A stretch of DNA of 64,000 nucleotides, taken from NCBI GenBank assembly GCA_052390275.1, contig JBQTHD010000024.1:27925-91924 (forward strand), in the 5' to 3' direction. Position 1 is the first letter of the stretch, and each line of letters opens with the position of its first letter. The notes beneath the pieces were generated by a model, which saw nothing but the letters and a program-made list of their open reading frames with translations, did no database searches and had not been told where the DNA came from. The DNA comes from JBQTHD01 sp052390275. GTDB taxonomy: Bacteria; Actinomycetota; Acidimicrobiia; Acidimicrobiales; AC-14. The position numbers and the translations under genes were made by a program. Positions 41,337 through 50,722 of the stretch are shown one piece after another.

Positions 41337-41890
41337 TCGATCTGGTTAGGGCCGAGGCCGACGAGCGGATGAGCAGGGCCATTGCCCACGCCGCCGCCGA
41401 GTTCGCCGCGATCCGCACGGGCCGGGCCACGCCGGCGTTGGTGGAGCGGGTCCGGGTGGACTACTACGGCACCCCGGTCCCCCTGGGGCAACTCGCCGGG
41501 TTCAGCATTCCCGAGGCCCGCCTGCTGGTGGTGTCTCCCTACGACAAGGGGGCGATCAAGGCCATCGAGAAGGCGCTGCAGAACTCGGATCTGGGTATCA
41601 CCCCGTCAAACGATGGAGTGGTGATTCGCCTCCTGTTCCCGCAGTTGACCCAGGAACGCCGGCGAGACCTGGTCAAAGTGGTCCGCCACAAGGGCGAGGA
41701 GGCCAAGGTGGCCATTCGTGCCGCCCGCCGCCAGGCCCGCCAGGACCTGGACGGGCTGGAAAAGCAGTCCGAAATCGCCTCCGACGAGGTGGAACGGGCC
41801 GAGAAGGAGTTGGAGAAGCTCACCCAGGGCCACATCGCCGAGATCGACAAGATGCTGGCCCGAAAGGAGCAGGAACTCCTGGAAGTATGA
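41333..41890 (+). CDS. frr: Ribosome recycling factor
   Basis: RRF (185 residues from GTG 41333) splits the post-termination ribosome with EF-G. Expected blocks are AAAEFAAIRTGRATPALVERV, YYGTPVPLGQLA, SPYDKGAIKAIEKALQNSDLG and FPQLTQERRRDLVKVV. It completes the rpsB-tsf-pyrH-frr set. The start was set by overlap with pyrH and the family N-terminus. Confidence 0.97.
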   Translation: MIDLVRAEADERMSRAIAHAAAEFAAIRTGRATPALVERVRVDYYGTPVPLGQLAGFSIPEARLLVVSPYDKGAIKAIEKALQNSDLGITPSNDGVVIRLLFPQLTQERRRDLVKVVRHKGEEAKVAIRAARRQARQDLDGLEKQSEIASDEVERAEKELEKLTQGHIAEIDKMLARKEQELLEV

Positions 41891-41914
41891 GGAGACATCT
41901 ACGGCGAGGATCGC

Positions 41915-44659
41915 ATGGGCCACGACAACGACTGGACTGACGACCCAGAGGGCGAACTGCCCACCGAGATGCTGGTGGACGGCCGCTGGCCCACGGCCCG
42001 CTCGGGTGCGGCGCGGGGGCCCCGTCCGGCGGCGGAAGGGGTTCGCATCATTGGGGCGGAGGAAGCCGCCGAGGCCCTGGATTCCGGATCGGCCTCCCCC
42101 CGGTTGAGCGACGACCAACCCAAGTTTGGGCGCCCGAGCCCTCCGCCGGAGGGCCCGAGGCCCGAACTGCGCTTCCCCGGGTCTGACCCCCAGCAGGTGT
42201 CCCGGCCACCGGTCGCCGGGGTCATCCGGCAGCGGCGAACCCTTCCCGATCCCGCACACGTCGCCCCGGACCTCGAGCCCGCCAGCACCATGCCGCCAGA
42301 CCCGGACCCTCCCGGTCGGGAGGACCGCGGGACCGCTGCCGGCCTACCCGCGGCGGCGGCATCGTCGTTGGCAGCCTCCTTTTGGGCGGACTCCTCCGGG
42401 CCAAGCGCCTCCGGGTCAGGAGCTTCCGCAACCGGCTCGCTGTCGTTCGCCGAGTTCCTCGAGGGGGAGGAGCGCAGCGGCCGTACGCCGCGCGTCGCTC
42501 CCGGAGAGGCCGACGATCTGTCGGCGATGGGCTCGTCGTCACCGGGGGGCCGGTCAGAATCGACCGGCCGCGGGATCAGGGAGGTCCGCGAGGAAGATGG
42601 GCCCCTCAGGCGCCCACGGTCGTCGCTGTCGTCACCCGCCGGCGCCGGGGAACGCGTTGAACGGGTGGATCCCGATCGCGAACCGGGCCGGCCCTTGCGT
42701 CGGGGCGAGGCGACGCTGGCCGAGGATGATGATGAGTCGGGCGGATCGGCCAGTGGTTTCGACCCGGGCGACGATGTCGGCCTGGGTGCTCAGACGGGAC
42801 GCCGGCCCTCGTGGAAGACCCCGGCCTGGGCTCCGTCTGAGACCGCCGAGCATGCGGTGCTGCCTCACTGGACGGAACCGCCCACCGGCGAGCACCCCCG
42901 CCTGGCCCAGGTAGCGAAGGTTCCCCCGTCGGATCCTGACCCGTGGCCGGCCGGAGCGGGTCCGGGGTGGAAAGACCCCGCCTCCGCCCTGGGTGGCCCG
43001 GACTGGGATGGCTCCGACTGGCCTGCGAGGCAATCGGTCCCTTCGTCGCCTTCGTACGACCCGCTGGTCAACGGCGATGATGAAGTTCACGACGACGATC
43101 CCGGGGAGGGGCCCAGTTCCGATAACCCTGGTACCCGGGCCTGGACGCGGCCGCCTGGAGGCCGGGGCCTGGGGGACAGTCCTGATGAGGACGTGGCCGG
43201 GCGGTCGGGGCGCAGGAGTCCACGGACTCGCGAGTCGGGGCTGCGGGCCGGGGAGGAACCCGCCTGGGGGTTTCCGGCCGACTCGAGTGGATCGGGCCTA
43301 CGGGTCCTCAGGGATCCGGGCCAGCCGAACCGGGACCCGGACCCGAGGTTGGATGACTCATCGGATTATGGTGGCCGGGCCCGATACGAGGTCCGCGATG
43401 ACGGTGGCGTCCGGGATGGCGACAGAGTCGCGGAAGCCCGCAGAGTCGGGGAAGCCGAGGGGCCCGACCGCGGCCGGTCGCCTGAGGACGACGATTTCGA
43501 GGACCGCCGCTGGCCCACCCGGTCAGGGCTCCGGGCCAAAGGTGCCAAACCGCCCTCGACAACGGGGCTGGCGCGCCCGGCCGGACGCTCAGGTTCATCG
43601 ACCGGGCCCCGCGGCCCACGCCAGGCTCCGGACACTTCAGGGCCGCTTGGCTCGGGGAGTCAAAGCCGATCCGGGGCGCCCATGGACCGCCGTTTTGGCA
43701 ACAGGTTGAGTTCGAGTTCCGGCGGATCTTCAGGGGTCGGTACGAGGTCGGGTACCGGAAGGCGTTCAGGACCCGGAGGCGGTTCGCGCACCGCCGCTCG
43801 TCCAGGCACAAGTGGACCCTCCGGCCCGGGCCCGTCGGGCGGCACACCCGGGGGGGTGGGCGCAGATCTGGGAACCCGCCTGCTTACCGGCGTGGTGGTC
43901 GCCGGGGTCTTCGTGGCCTCGGCCAGCCTGGGCAGCGGTGTCCTGGCCGCGGTGGCCGGGTTGATCGTCGCGCTGGCCGGCATCGAGCTTTTCGCCGCTT
44001 TGCGTACCCGGGGATACCAGCCGGCCACGGCCGTGGGAGTGGCCAGCATCATTGGCCTCTACCTGGGGGTATTCACCAAGGGCCCGGGGGCCGTGGGTCT
44101 GATCATGGCCCTGGCTGTCATCTTCAGCCTCCTGTGGTACGTGTTGGGCGCGGCTCGGGCCCGGCCGACGATGAACGCAGCGGTCACCCTTTTGGTCGTG
44201 GGTTGGGTTGGCGTGCTGGGCAGTTTCGCGGCGGCCACTTTGGCGACCGACAGCGGCATCGGGGTGCTGGTGGCGGGCGTGGCCCTGACCGTCGTCCACG
44301 ACATCGGCTCCTACTTCGTGGGCCGCTCCGCCGGCCGACGCCCGCTGGCGCCCGCCATCAGCCCCGCCAAAACGGTGGAGGGTCTTCTGGGCGGGACAGT
44401 CGCCTGCGTGCTCATGGGGGCGGTGGTCGGAACGGTAGTGGAGCCCTGGTCGGTTACCTCGGGGATACTTCTGGCCGTGGCCGTGGCTGTGGTCGCCCCC
44501 TTGGGGGACCTGTGCGAGTCCATGATCAAACGCGATCTCGACATCAAGGACATGGGCACCCTGCTTCCTGGTCACGGGGGGATCTTGGACCGCATTGATG
44601 CCCTCCTGTTCGTGGTGCCGACCACCTACTGGATGGCCCGTCTGCTCGACGTCCTGTGA
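41915..44659 (+). CDS. cdsA: Phosphatidate cytidylyltransferase with a very long disordered N-terminal region
   Basis: CdsA makes CDP-diacylglycerol, the precursor of anionic phospholipids. The frame encodes 914 residues. Residues 1 to about 640 are low complexity, rich in Ser, Gly, Pro, Asp and Arg, with no domain I recognise. The catalytic membrane region follows: VVAGVFVASASLGSG, several hydrophobic helices, PLAPAISPAKTVEGLLGG and the family signature ending KRDLDIKDMGTLLPGHGGILDRID. Typical CdsA is ~270 residues; the extension is ~600 residues longer. There is no good internal start known to restore the normal size, although one cannot be excluded. dxr follows 37 bases later. Confidence 0.93.
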   Translation: MGHDNDWTDDPEGELPTEMLVDGRWPTARSGAARGPRPAAEGVRIIGAEEAAEALDSGSASPRLSDDQPKFGRPSPPPEGPRPELRFPGSDPQQVSRPPVAGVIRQRRTLPDPAHVAPDLEPASTMPPDPDPPGREDRGTAAGLPAAAASSLAASFWADSSGPSASGSGASATGSLSFAEFLEGEERSGRTPRVAPGEADDLSAMGSSSPGGRSESTGRGIREVREEDGPLRRPRSSLSSPAGAGERVERVDPDREPGRPLRRGEATLAEDDDESGGSASGFDPGDDVGLGAQTGRRPSWKTPAWAPSETAEHAVLPHWTEPPTGEHPRLAQVAKVPPSDPDPWPAGAGPGWKDPASALGGPDWDGSDWPARQSVPSSPSYDPLVNGDDEVHDDDPGEGPSSDNPGTRAWTRPPGGRGLGDSPDEDVAGRSGRRSPRTRESGLRAGEEPAWGFPADSSGSGLRVLRDPGQPNRDPDPRLDDSSDYGGRARYEVRDDGGVRDGDRVAEARRVGEAEGPDRGRSPEDDDFEDRRWPTRSGLRAKGAKPPSTTGLARPAGRSGSSTGPRGPRQAPDTSGPLGSGSQSRSGAPMDRRFGNRLSSSSGGSSGVGTRSGTGRRSGPGGGSRTAARPGTSGPSGPGPSGGTPGGVGADLGTRLLTGVVVAGVFVASASLGSGVLAAVAGLIVALAGIELFAALRTRGYQPATAVGVASIIGLYLGVFTKGPGAVGLIMALAVIFSLLWYVLGAARARPTMNAAVTLLVVGWVGVLGSFAAATLATDSGIGVLVAGVALTVVHDIGSYFVGRSAGRRPLAPAISPAKTVEGLLGGTVACVLMGAVVGTVVEPWSVTSGILLAVAVAVVAPLGDLCESMIKRDLDIKDMGTLLPGHGGILDRIDALLFVVPTTYWMARLLDVL

Positions 44660-44696
44660 GGCGCTCCGCCCCGTCCCGCCACCTCAGCCTCCTTAA

Positions 44697-45956
44697 ATGA
44701 CCGCAGCCGATCAGCGGTCGGCGCCACCGCCGGCACTGATGGGGGTACCGGCGGCGGCCTCGGCCCCGACCCCGCCGCCGGCCGGGCCGGCGACAGTGGC
44801 GGTGCTCGGTTCCACCGGATCCATAGGCACCCAGGCGTTGGAAGTGATCCGCTCCGATCCGGACCGCTTCCGGGTCACCGCCCTGGCCGCCGGGGGTTCG
44901 ATCGAAGCCCTGGTGGCCCAAGCCCGGGAGTTCCGGCCGGTTCTGGTGGCGGTGGGCAGGCCCGAACTGGCCACCGAACTCAGCCGACGCCTGGCCCGGG
45001 AGATGGGCCCGTCGGTGGAGGTCGTAGCCGGCCCCCGGGGACTGGCGGAGGCGGCCGAGGCCGGCGACATCGCCGTCAACGGGGTGGTCGGCTTTGCCGG
45101 GTTGCCGGTGACCCTGGCCGCACTCAAGGCCGGACGCCGCCTCGCCCTGGCAAACAAGGAGTCCCTCATCGCCGGGGGGCCAGTGGTGGCTGCGGCTCGG
45201 TGCACCCCGGGGGCCGAAATCGTTCCGGTCGATTCTGAGCACTGCGCCCTTCATCAGTGCCTCCGGGCCTCGGGAGGTGCGGACTTCGTGGCCCGCCTGG
45301 TCCTCACCGCCAGCGGCGGCCCTTTCCGGGGTCGCACGCCGGCGCAGTTGGAGGCGGTCACGGTGGCCGACGCGCTGGCCCATCCCACTTGGTCGATGGG
45401 TCCAAAGATCACCGTGGATTCGTCCACCCTGATGAACAAAGGTCTGGAGGTGATCGAGGCCCACGAACTCTTTGGGATCGACTACGACCGCATCGACGTT
45501 GTGGTTCACCCCCAGTCCGTCGTCCACTCCATGGTGGAGTTCACCGACGGGGCCACCTTGGCCCAACTGTCCGAGCCCGATATGCGCCTGCCAATCGCCT
45601 ACGCCCTGAGCTATCCCAACCGCAGCCCCTATCCGGTGGGCGCCCTGGACTGGACCGCCCCCCGGCGCCTGGATTTCGAGCCCCCCGACCGGGCCGCGTT
45701 CAGGTGCCTGGACCTGGCCTACGCGGCCGGACGTGCCGGCGGAAGCGTCCCCGCCTGGCTGAACGCGGCCAACGAGGTGGCGGTGGCCGCCTTTCTTGCG
45801 GGTCAATTGGGGTGGTCGGCCATTGCCGCGGTAATCGACGATGCTTTGGGGCGCCATCATGGAGGCAGCCCGACTACCGCAGAGGACGTCATCGAAGCCG
45901 ACCGGGCCGCCCGGGAGGTGGCCCTTCGGGCCGTGGAACGGAGGATCAGCGCATGA
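44697..45956 (+). CDS. dxr: 1-deoxy-D-xylulose 5-phosphate reductoisomerase
   Basis: Dxr makes MEP, the second step of the non-mevalonate isoprenoid route. The 419-residue protein has a Rossmann motif VAVLGSTGSIGTQAL, LANKESLIAGG, PVDSEHCALHQCL (metal-binding site), TASGGPFRG, PTWSMGPKITVDSSTLMNKGLEVIEAH and HPQSVVHSMVEF. An N-terminal Pro/Ala region of ~30 residues precedes the core. The stop overlaps the rseP ATG by 4 bases. Confidence 0.97.
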   Translation: MTAADQRSAPPPALMGVPAAASAPTPPPAGPATVAVLGSTGSIGTQALEVIRSDPDRFRVTALAAGGSIEALVAQAREFRPVLVAVGRPELATELSRRLAREMGPSVEVVAGPRGLAEAAEAGDIAVNGVVGFAGLPVTLAALKAGRRLALANKESLIAGGPVVAAARCTPGAEIVPVDSEHCALHQCLRASGGADFVARLVLTASGGPFRGRTPAQLEAVTVADALAHPTWSMGPKITVDSSTLMNKGLEVIEAHELFGIDYDRIDVVVHPQSVVHSMVEFTDGATLAQLSEPDMRLPIAYALSYPNRSPYPVGALDWTAPRRLDFEPPDRAAFRCLDLAYAAGRAGGSVPAWLNAANEVAVAAFLAGQLGWSAIAAVIDDALGRHHGGSPTTAEDVIEADRAAREVALRAVERRISA

Positions 45957-47230
45957 GTGAAACCATGACCCCACCGGCCGGACCGGACAGTGCCGGGCCG
46001 GGCGGGCGCCCGGAACTCAGCGGGAGCCGTTCCCGGCTGGCCCTGCTGCTGGCCGCCCTGGCCACTGGCCTTGTGGTGTCGGCATCCCGGGGGACCTTCC
46101 CAGTGGTGGCCTTCACGTTGTCAATCATCCTGATGATCATGTTGCACGAGGCCGGGCACATGGCGGTGGCCAAATGGTCGGGCATGAAGGTGAGCGAGTA
46201 CTTCGTGGGGTTCGGACCTCGCCTGTGGTCTTTCCGCCGGGGCGAAACTGAGTACGGAATCAAGGCCATCCCCGCCGGCGGATACGTGAAGATCGTGGGA
46301 ATGCACTCGGCGGAGAAGGGCATCGACCCGGCCGACGAACCCCGCACCTACCGCCAGGCCTCCTATCCCCGGCGCCTGGCCACGGTGGCGGCCGGCGTAG
46401 TGACCCAGTTCATCCTTGCCTTCGTCCTTTTGATCTTCCTTCACTCGGTTCTGGGCTTTCCCAACTACGACCGCCCGACGCTGGCCGTAGGCTCCATCAG
46501 TCGCCTCGAGACCGGGTCCAGCCCGGCCGAGGAGGCTGGTTTCCGCCTGGGCGACCGGATCGTCGAGGTGGATGGGCAGCCGGTGACGGGGTGGGACCAG
46601 GTTCCCGAGATGATTCGACCCCGGGCGGGTGAGGCCATTCGCTTCACCGTGGACCGCGACGGCGCCACCGAAGTTCTCACGGCCGTTCCCGCCGAGATCG
46701 ACCGGGATGGAGAAATGGTTGGGTTTGTCGGCATCGGCCCCGCCCCCAGTGTGGACCGGGCCGGGCCCATCACCGCCATCGGCCGGGCGGCCGGCGACAC
46801 GGTGGACCTGACCACCCAGGCGACGAAGGCCATCGTCGGGTTCTTCACCCCCGGGTCCCTGGGCAACTTCGCCTCCACCCTTTTGGCCGGCGACGCCCCG
46901 GAGGGGGACGAGCGCTTCGTCTCGGTCGTGGGAGTGGTGCGCATCGCCGGCGACGCGGCCGAAAGCGGCGCCTTCTTCCTGGTCTACATGCTGGTGGTGC
47001 TCAACATCTTCATAGCCGTGTTCAATCTGGTCCCCCTCCTTCCCCTCGACGGCGGGCACATGGCCATCGCCACCTATGAGCGCCTGCGCAGCCGAAAGGG
47101 CCGGGTCTACCGGGCGGACGTGACCAAGATGACGCCCGTGGCCGCCGCGGTGGTGGCGGTGCTTCTGGTCATCGGGGTGGTGTCGATCTACCTGGACATC
47201 GTCTCTCCGGTGGCGAACCCCTTCCAGTGA
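45953..47230 (+). CDS. rseP: Site-2 protease RseP/RIP metalloprotease
   Basis: From ATG 45953 the 425-residue membrane protein is an intramembrane zinc protease. The HExxH motif is H65-E66-xx-H69 (LHEAGHM). A PDZ domain follows (GSSPAEEAGFRLGDRIVEVDG). The second catalytic motif LPLDGGHM is at about residue 362. In other bacteria RseP cuts anti-sigma factors; the RskA-type protein at 19.5 kb is one possible substrate, which is inference. dxr-rseP-ispG is the conserved actinobacterial order. Confidence 0.93.
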   Translation: MSETMTPPAGPDSAGPGGRPELSGSRSRLALLLAALATGLVVSASRGTFPVVAFTLSIILMIMLHEAGHMAVAKWSGMKVSEYFVGFGPRLWSFRRGETEYGIKAIPAGGYVKIVGMHSAEKGIDPADEPRTYRQASYPRRLATVAAGVVTQFILAFVLLIFLHSVLGFPNYDRPTLAVGSISRLETGSSPAEEAGFRLGDRIVEVDGQPVTGWDQVPEMIRPRAGEAIRFTVDRDGATEVLTAVPAEIDRDGEMVGFVGIGPAPSVDRAGPITAIGRAAGDTVDLTTQATKAIVGFFTPGSLGNFASTLLAGDAPEGDERFVSVVGVVRIAGDAAESGAFFLVYMLVVLNIFIAVFNLVPLLPLDGGHMAIATYERLRSRKGRVYRADVTKMTPVAAAVVAVLLVIGVVSIYLDIVSPVANPFQ

Positions 47231-47290
47231 CGCCAGCGACCCCAGGGACCCCGGTGACGCCAGGGACCGCAGGGACCCAATGACCCCGGT
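47231..47290 (+). repeat. About 26-bp tandem repeat upstream of ispG
   Basis: The segment TGACGCCAGCGACCCCAG recurs as TGACGCCAGGGACCGCAG, and GACCCCGGTGAC appears twice. It fills the gap between rseP and the ispG start and includes the first codons of ispG. Confidence 0.7.
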
Positions 47291-48563
47291 GACATCGGCC
47301 GGCCAGTCCCTCCAACCCGGTGCGCCAATCTCAGCCGGGCCGGGCACCTTCGCAGTCCCGGCTCAGCGTCGCCCCACCCGATCAGTGCACGTGGGCTCGG
47401 TGGCTGTCGGTGGGGGAGCGCCGGTGAGCGTCCAGTCCATGACCACCACCCGCACCCAGGACGTCGACGCCACCCTCAGCCAGATCTACGACCTGGCCGC
47501 CGCCGGAGCGGACATCGTCCGCTGCACCTGCAACGACGAGGACGCCGCGGTGGCCCTGGCCCAGATCGTGCCTCGCTCGCCGGTTCCGTTGGTGGCCGAC
47601 ATCCACTTCCAGTACCGGCTGGCCCTGGCCGCCCTTGATGCCGGTGTCGCCTGTCTACGTCTCAACCCGGGCAACATCCGCAAACCCGACCACATTCGCC
47701 AGGTGGCGGCGGCCGCCCGCGACCGGGGTGTTCCCATTCGGATCGGGGTCAACGCCGGATCCCTGGACCCCGACATAGAGGCCACCTACGGCATCACCCC
47801 CCAGGCCCTGGTGGCCTCGGCTCAACGGGAACTGGCCTATTTCGCCGACGTCGATTTCCACGACGTCAAGATTTCGGTCAAGGCCTCCAACGTGCGCCTG
47901 ATGGTGGAGGCGTACCGCCTCCTGGCTGACACCGTCGATCACCCCCTTCACCTGGGCCTGACCGAGGCGGGGCCCCCACCGGCCGGACTGGTGAAGTCCA
48001 CCGCCGCATTGTCGGTTCTGCTGGCCGAGGGCATCGGGGACACCATCCGGTACTCCCTGGCCGCCGACCCGGTGGAGGAGGCCAAAGCCGGGCGTGCCCT
48101 GCTCGAGTCGCTTGGTCTGCGGGAGCGCAAGGGGGTGGACCTCATCGCCTGCCCTTCGTGTGGCCGTGCGGAGGTGGACGTGATCGGTATCGCCCAGGCC
48201 GCTCAGGAGGCGCTGGCTTCGCGCAACCTGCCATTGCAGGTAGCCGTCATGGGATGTGTGGTCAACGGACCGGGGGAGGCCAAAGGGGCCGATCTGGGTA
48301 TCGCCGGCGGCCGGGGCCGGGGCCATCTGTTCGTCCGGGGCCAGTTGGTGAGAGTGGTACCCGAGGCCGAAATGGTCTCGGCCCTGGTGGAGGAGGCGGA
48401 GCGTTTGGTGGCCGAAGGATTCGAAGCCCGCCTGGCCGCGGCCGATCCCAACGCCGTGGCCGAGGCCGAGGCCACCCGCCTGGCCATGCTGGCCGACCGG
48501 GGTGAGGATCCCAACGAGATCGAATCTCGGGTGGAACTCATACGCAAGGATCTGGCGCGGTAG
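47280..48563 (+). CDS. ispG: 4-hydroxy-3-methylbut-2-enyl diphosphate synthase
   Basis: IspG is an iron-sulfur enzyme of the MEP pathway, so this gene complements dxr above. The 427-residue protein has VSVQSMTTTRTQDVDATLSQI, ADIHFQYRLAL, CLRLNPGNI, GLTEAG and the C-terminal 4Fe-4S site CPSCGR plus MGCVVNGPGE. About 35 Ala/Pro-rich residues precede the core; the start codon is uncertain because it lies in a repeat. The C-terminus has ~55 extra residues after the family end. Confidence 0.94.
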   Translation: MTPVTSAGQSLQPGAPISAGPGTFAVPAQRRPTRSVHVGSVAVGGGAPVSVQSMTTTRTQDVDATLSQIYDLAAAGADIVRCTCNDEDAAVALAQIVPRSPVPLVADIHFQYRLALAALDAGVACLRLNPGNIRKPDHIRQVAAAARDRGVPIRIGVNAGSLDPDIEATYGITPQALVASAQRELAYFADVDFHDVKISVKASNVRLMVEAYRLLADTVDHPLHLGLTEAGPPPAGLVKSTAALSVLLAEGIGDTIRYSLAADPVEEAKAGRALLESLGLRERKGVDLIACPSCGRAEVDVIGIAQAAQEALASRNLPLQVAVMGCVVNGPGEAKGADLGIAGGRGRGHLFVRGQLVRVVPEAEMVSALVEEAERLVAEGFEARLAAADPNAVAEAEATRLAMLADRGEDPNEIESRVELIRKDLAR

Positions 48564-48633
48564 GGCATCTGATCTTCGCCCCGCCAGCGGCGGGTGGACG
48601 CGCCACGGCCGCCGTCGGCGGAGGGTCGTGTCC

Positions 48634-48639
48634 TATACT
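48634..48639 (+). promoter_or_regulatory. Probable -10 box of the rimP-nusA-infB operon
   Basis: TATACT, an excellent -10 hexamer, lies 184 bases upstream of rimP in a 259-base gap. No convincing -35 hexamer is visible at the right distance. A long leader with three hairpins follows. Confidence 0.4.
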
Positions 48640-48717
48640 CCCAGGCGCTTGGTACCCGAGCCGTAGAGAGGTGCGCTGATTCAGCGGACTTGTGACTTGT
48701 CAGTCTGATGGGTGGTC

Positions 48718-48792
48718 GAGCGTGGGCGGTGCCCACGCTCTATCTGTCTGGGGTTGACCCCGGCCTTCCCGCTCAGGCGGGCGAGTCCGCCT
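48718..48792 (+). promoter_or_regulatory. Leader with three hairpins before rimP
   Basis: Hairpin 1 is a perfect 10-bp stem GAGCGTGGGC/GCCCACGCTC (48718-48740). Hairpin 2 is GGGG-TTGA-CCCC (48750-48761). Hairpin 3 is AGGCGG/CCGCCT with a 6-nt loop (48775-48792). They sit in the untranslated leader after the -10 box and may control readthrough or ribosome access; a plain terminator of the ispG operon is the alternative for hairpin 1. Confidence 0.5.
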
Positions 48793-48822
48793 CGATAGGT
48801 TCATCATCGAAGCCGAGAGGGG

Positions 48823-49362
48823 GTGAACCGAGTGGGAGACGAACAGACCATCCAACAGGTGCGGGACCTGGTCGGGGGGCCGCTGGCCGAATCGGGATTG
48901 GAGTTGTTCGACGTCGAGTTTGCCGCCGGGCTCCTGCGGGTCACCATCGATCAACCGGGCGGACTCGACACCGAAGTCCTGGACAGGGCCAGCCGCCTCG
49001 TTTCGGACCTGATCGACCAGGCTGACCCGGTTTCGGCCGCCTACACCCTCGAGGTTTCCAGCCCCGGACTGGAGCGGCCGTTGAAGACCCCCGCGCACTT
49101 CAGCCGGGCCGTGGGTTCAACGGTGACGGTTCGGACCCGGGGGGACGGCCCCCGCCGCATCGACGGAATACTGGAATCAGCGGACGAAACCGGGGTGGTC
49201 ATCGACGCGGTGGCCGTGGCCTACGACGACATCCGGTCGGCTCGGACGGTATTCGTCTGGCCGGGATCGGGCCGGACCTCGCGTGCCACTGCTCGAGCGG
49301 CCAAATCGGAAGGCGGATCCGCTCCCTCGGCGTCGCCGTTGAGCGAGGGAGCCCAGTTGTGA
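48823..49362 (+). CDS. rimP: Ribosome maturation factor RimP
   Basis: RimP helps 30S assembly. The protein is 179 residues from GTG 48823, or 176 from GTG 48832, which has a better-spaced GAGAGGGGG site. The fold shows GLELFDVEFAAGLLRVTID, a YTLEVSSPGLERPL segment (the diagnostic block) and a late VVIDAVAVAYDDIRSAR strand. It starts the rimP-nusA-ylxR-infB-rbfA cluster. Its stop overlaps the nusA GTG by 4 bases. Confidence 0.93.
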   Translation: MNRVGDEQTIQQVRDLVGGPLAESGLELFDVEFAAGLLRVTIDQPGGLDTEVLDRASRLVSDLIDQADPVSAAYTLEVSSPGLERPLKTPAHFSRAVGSTVTVRTRGDGPRRIDGILESADETGVVIDAVAVAYDDIRSARTVFVWPGSGRTSRATARAAKSEGGSAPSASPLSEGAQL

Positions 49363-50684
49363 CCACCAACTTCGAGCTAATGGAAGCGCTTCAGGTCATC
49401 GAGCGGGAAAAGGGAGTCTCCGTCGAGACCCTGCTCGAGGCTTTGGCCCAGGCGCTGGTGTCGGCCTACAAGCGGGTCCCCAACGCCGCCGAGGAGGCGT
49501 TCGTCACCATCGACCCGGACACAGGGGAGATGCACGTCTACGCCCAGGAACTCGACGAGGACGGCAACGTGGCCCGGGAGTGGGAGGACACTCCGTCGGA
49601 CTTCGGCCGAATCGCCGCCCAGACGGCCAAGCAGGTCATATTCCAGCGCATCCGCGAGGCCGAGCGCGACCGCAAGTACCAGGAGTACGCCGGCCGGGAG
49701 GGCGACATCGTCACCGGCATCGTCCAGCAGGGAGACAGCCGCTACACCCTTTTGGACCTGGGCCGGGTTGAGGCCCTGCTGCCGCAGGCCGAGCAGGTCC
49801 CCTACGAGCGCTACGAGGCCGGCGCCCGCATCAAGGCCTACATCGTCGAGGTTCGCAAGACGGCCAAGGGTCCCCAGATCGTCGTCAGCCGCACCCACCC
49901 GGGTCTGATCAAGCGACTCTTCGAACTCGAGGTTCCCGAGATCGCAGACGGAGTGGTGGAATTGCGGGCGGTGGCCCGGGAGCCTGGTCATCGCACCAAG
50001 ATCGCCGTTTGGTCCAACGACTCCAACGTGGATCCCGTCGGTGCCTGTGTCGGCGCCCGCGGCGCCCGGGTGCGGATGGTGGTCAACGAGTTGCGGGGCG
50101 AGAAGGTCGACATCGTCCCCTACGCCGAGGACCCGGCCGACTTCGTCATGAAGGCCCTGTCGCCCGCCCGGGTGAAGGAGGTCCGGGTCAACGACCTCAG
50201 CGGGACGGCCGAGGTGATCGTGCCGGACTACCAGTTGTCCCTGGCCATCGGTCGGGAGGGCCAGAACGCGCGTCTGGCCGCGCGTCTCACCGGTTGGCGG
50301 GTGGACATCCAGAGCGAGTCTCAACTGGCCGAGGCCGAGGCGGCCTACGCCGCCCAGGACTGGGCCGAGGGGGAGTGGGTAACCGACGACGCCGGCGAGA
50401 TGGTTTGGCGCCCGGCCGAAGGCGGGGCCAGTGTGTCGGCGGAGGAGTGGTCGTCCCAGGAGGACCCGGAGGAGGACGGGGTCGACGAAGACTCCGACGG
50501 GGCCGGCCCCGTCGACCCGGCTGGTCCCGATTCGGCGGGCGAAGTGGCGGCACCGCAGACGGCGGGGGAAGCACAGGTGGCGGCTCCCTCGTATGCGGCG
50601 GCGCCGGATGGGGCAGAGGCTCCCGAAGTGGCGAACTCGGCTCTCACCGCACTCTCCGAGGGCCAGCAGGGAGCGGGGGCATAG
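49359..50684 (+). CDS. nusA: Transcription termination/antitermination factor NusA
   Basis: NusA (441 residues, GTG start) binds RNA polymerase and RNA. Domains in order are the N-terminal domain (about 1-125), S1 domain (130-195, GDIVTGIVQQGDSRYTLLDLG), and two KH domains (from about 200 to 345, with VGACVGARGARVRMVVNEL and LAIGREGQNARLAARLTGW). The last ~90 residues are an acidic disordered tail. The following ylxR gene begins 38 bases after its stop. Confidence 0.96.
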   Translation: MTTNFELMEALQVIEREKGVSVETLLEALAQALVSAYKRVPNAAEEAFVTIDPDTGEMHVYAQELDEDGNVAREWEDTPSDFGRIAAQTAKQVIFQRIREAERDRKYQEYAGREGDIVTGIVQQGDSRYTLLDLGRVEALLPQAEQVPYERYEAGARIKAYIVEVRKTAKGPQIVVSRTHPGLIKRLFELEVPEIADGVVELRAVAREPGHRTKIAVWSNDSNVDPVGACVGARGARVRMVVNELRGEKVDIVPYAEDPADFVMKALSPARVKEVRVNDLSGTAEVIVPDYQLSLAIGREGQNARLAARLTGWRVDIQSESQLAEAEAAYAAQDWAEGEWVTDDAGEMVWRPAEGGASVSAEEWSSQEDPEEDGVDEDSDGAGPVDPAGPDSAGEVAAPQTAGEAQVAAPSYAAAPDGAEAPEVANSALTALSEGQQGAGA

Positions 50685-50722
50685 CCCGGGCCTCCCGGCG
50701 AGATGCTCCGGCGGACGGGCCG

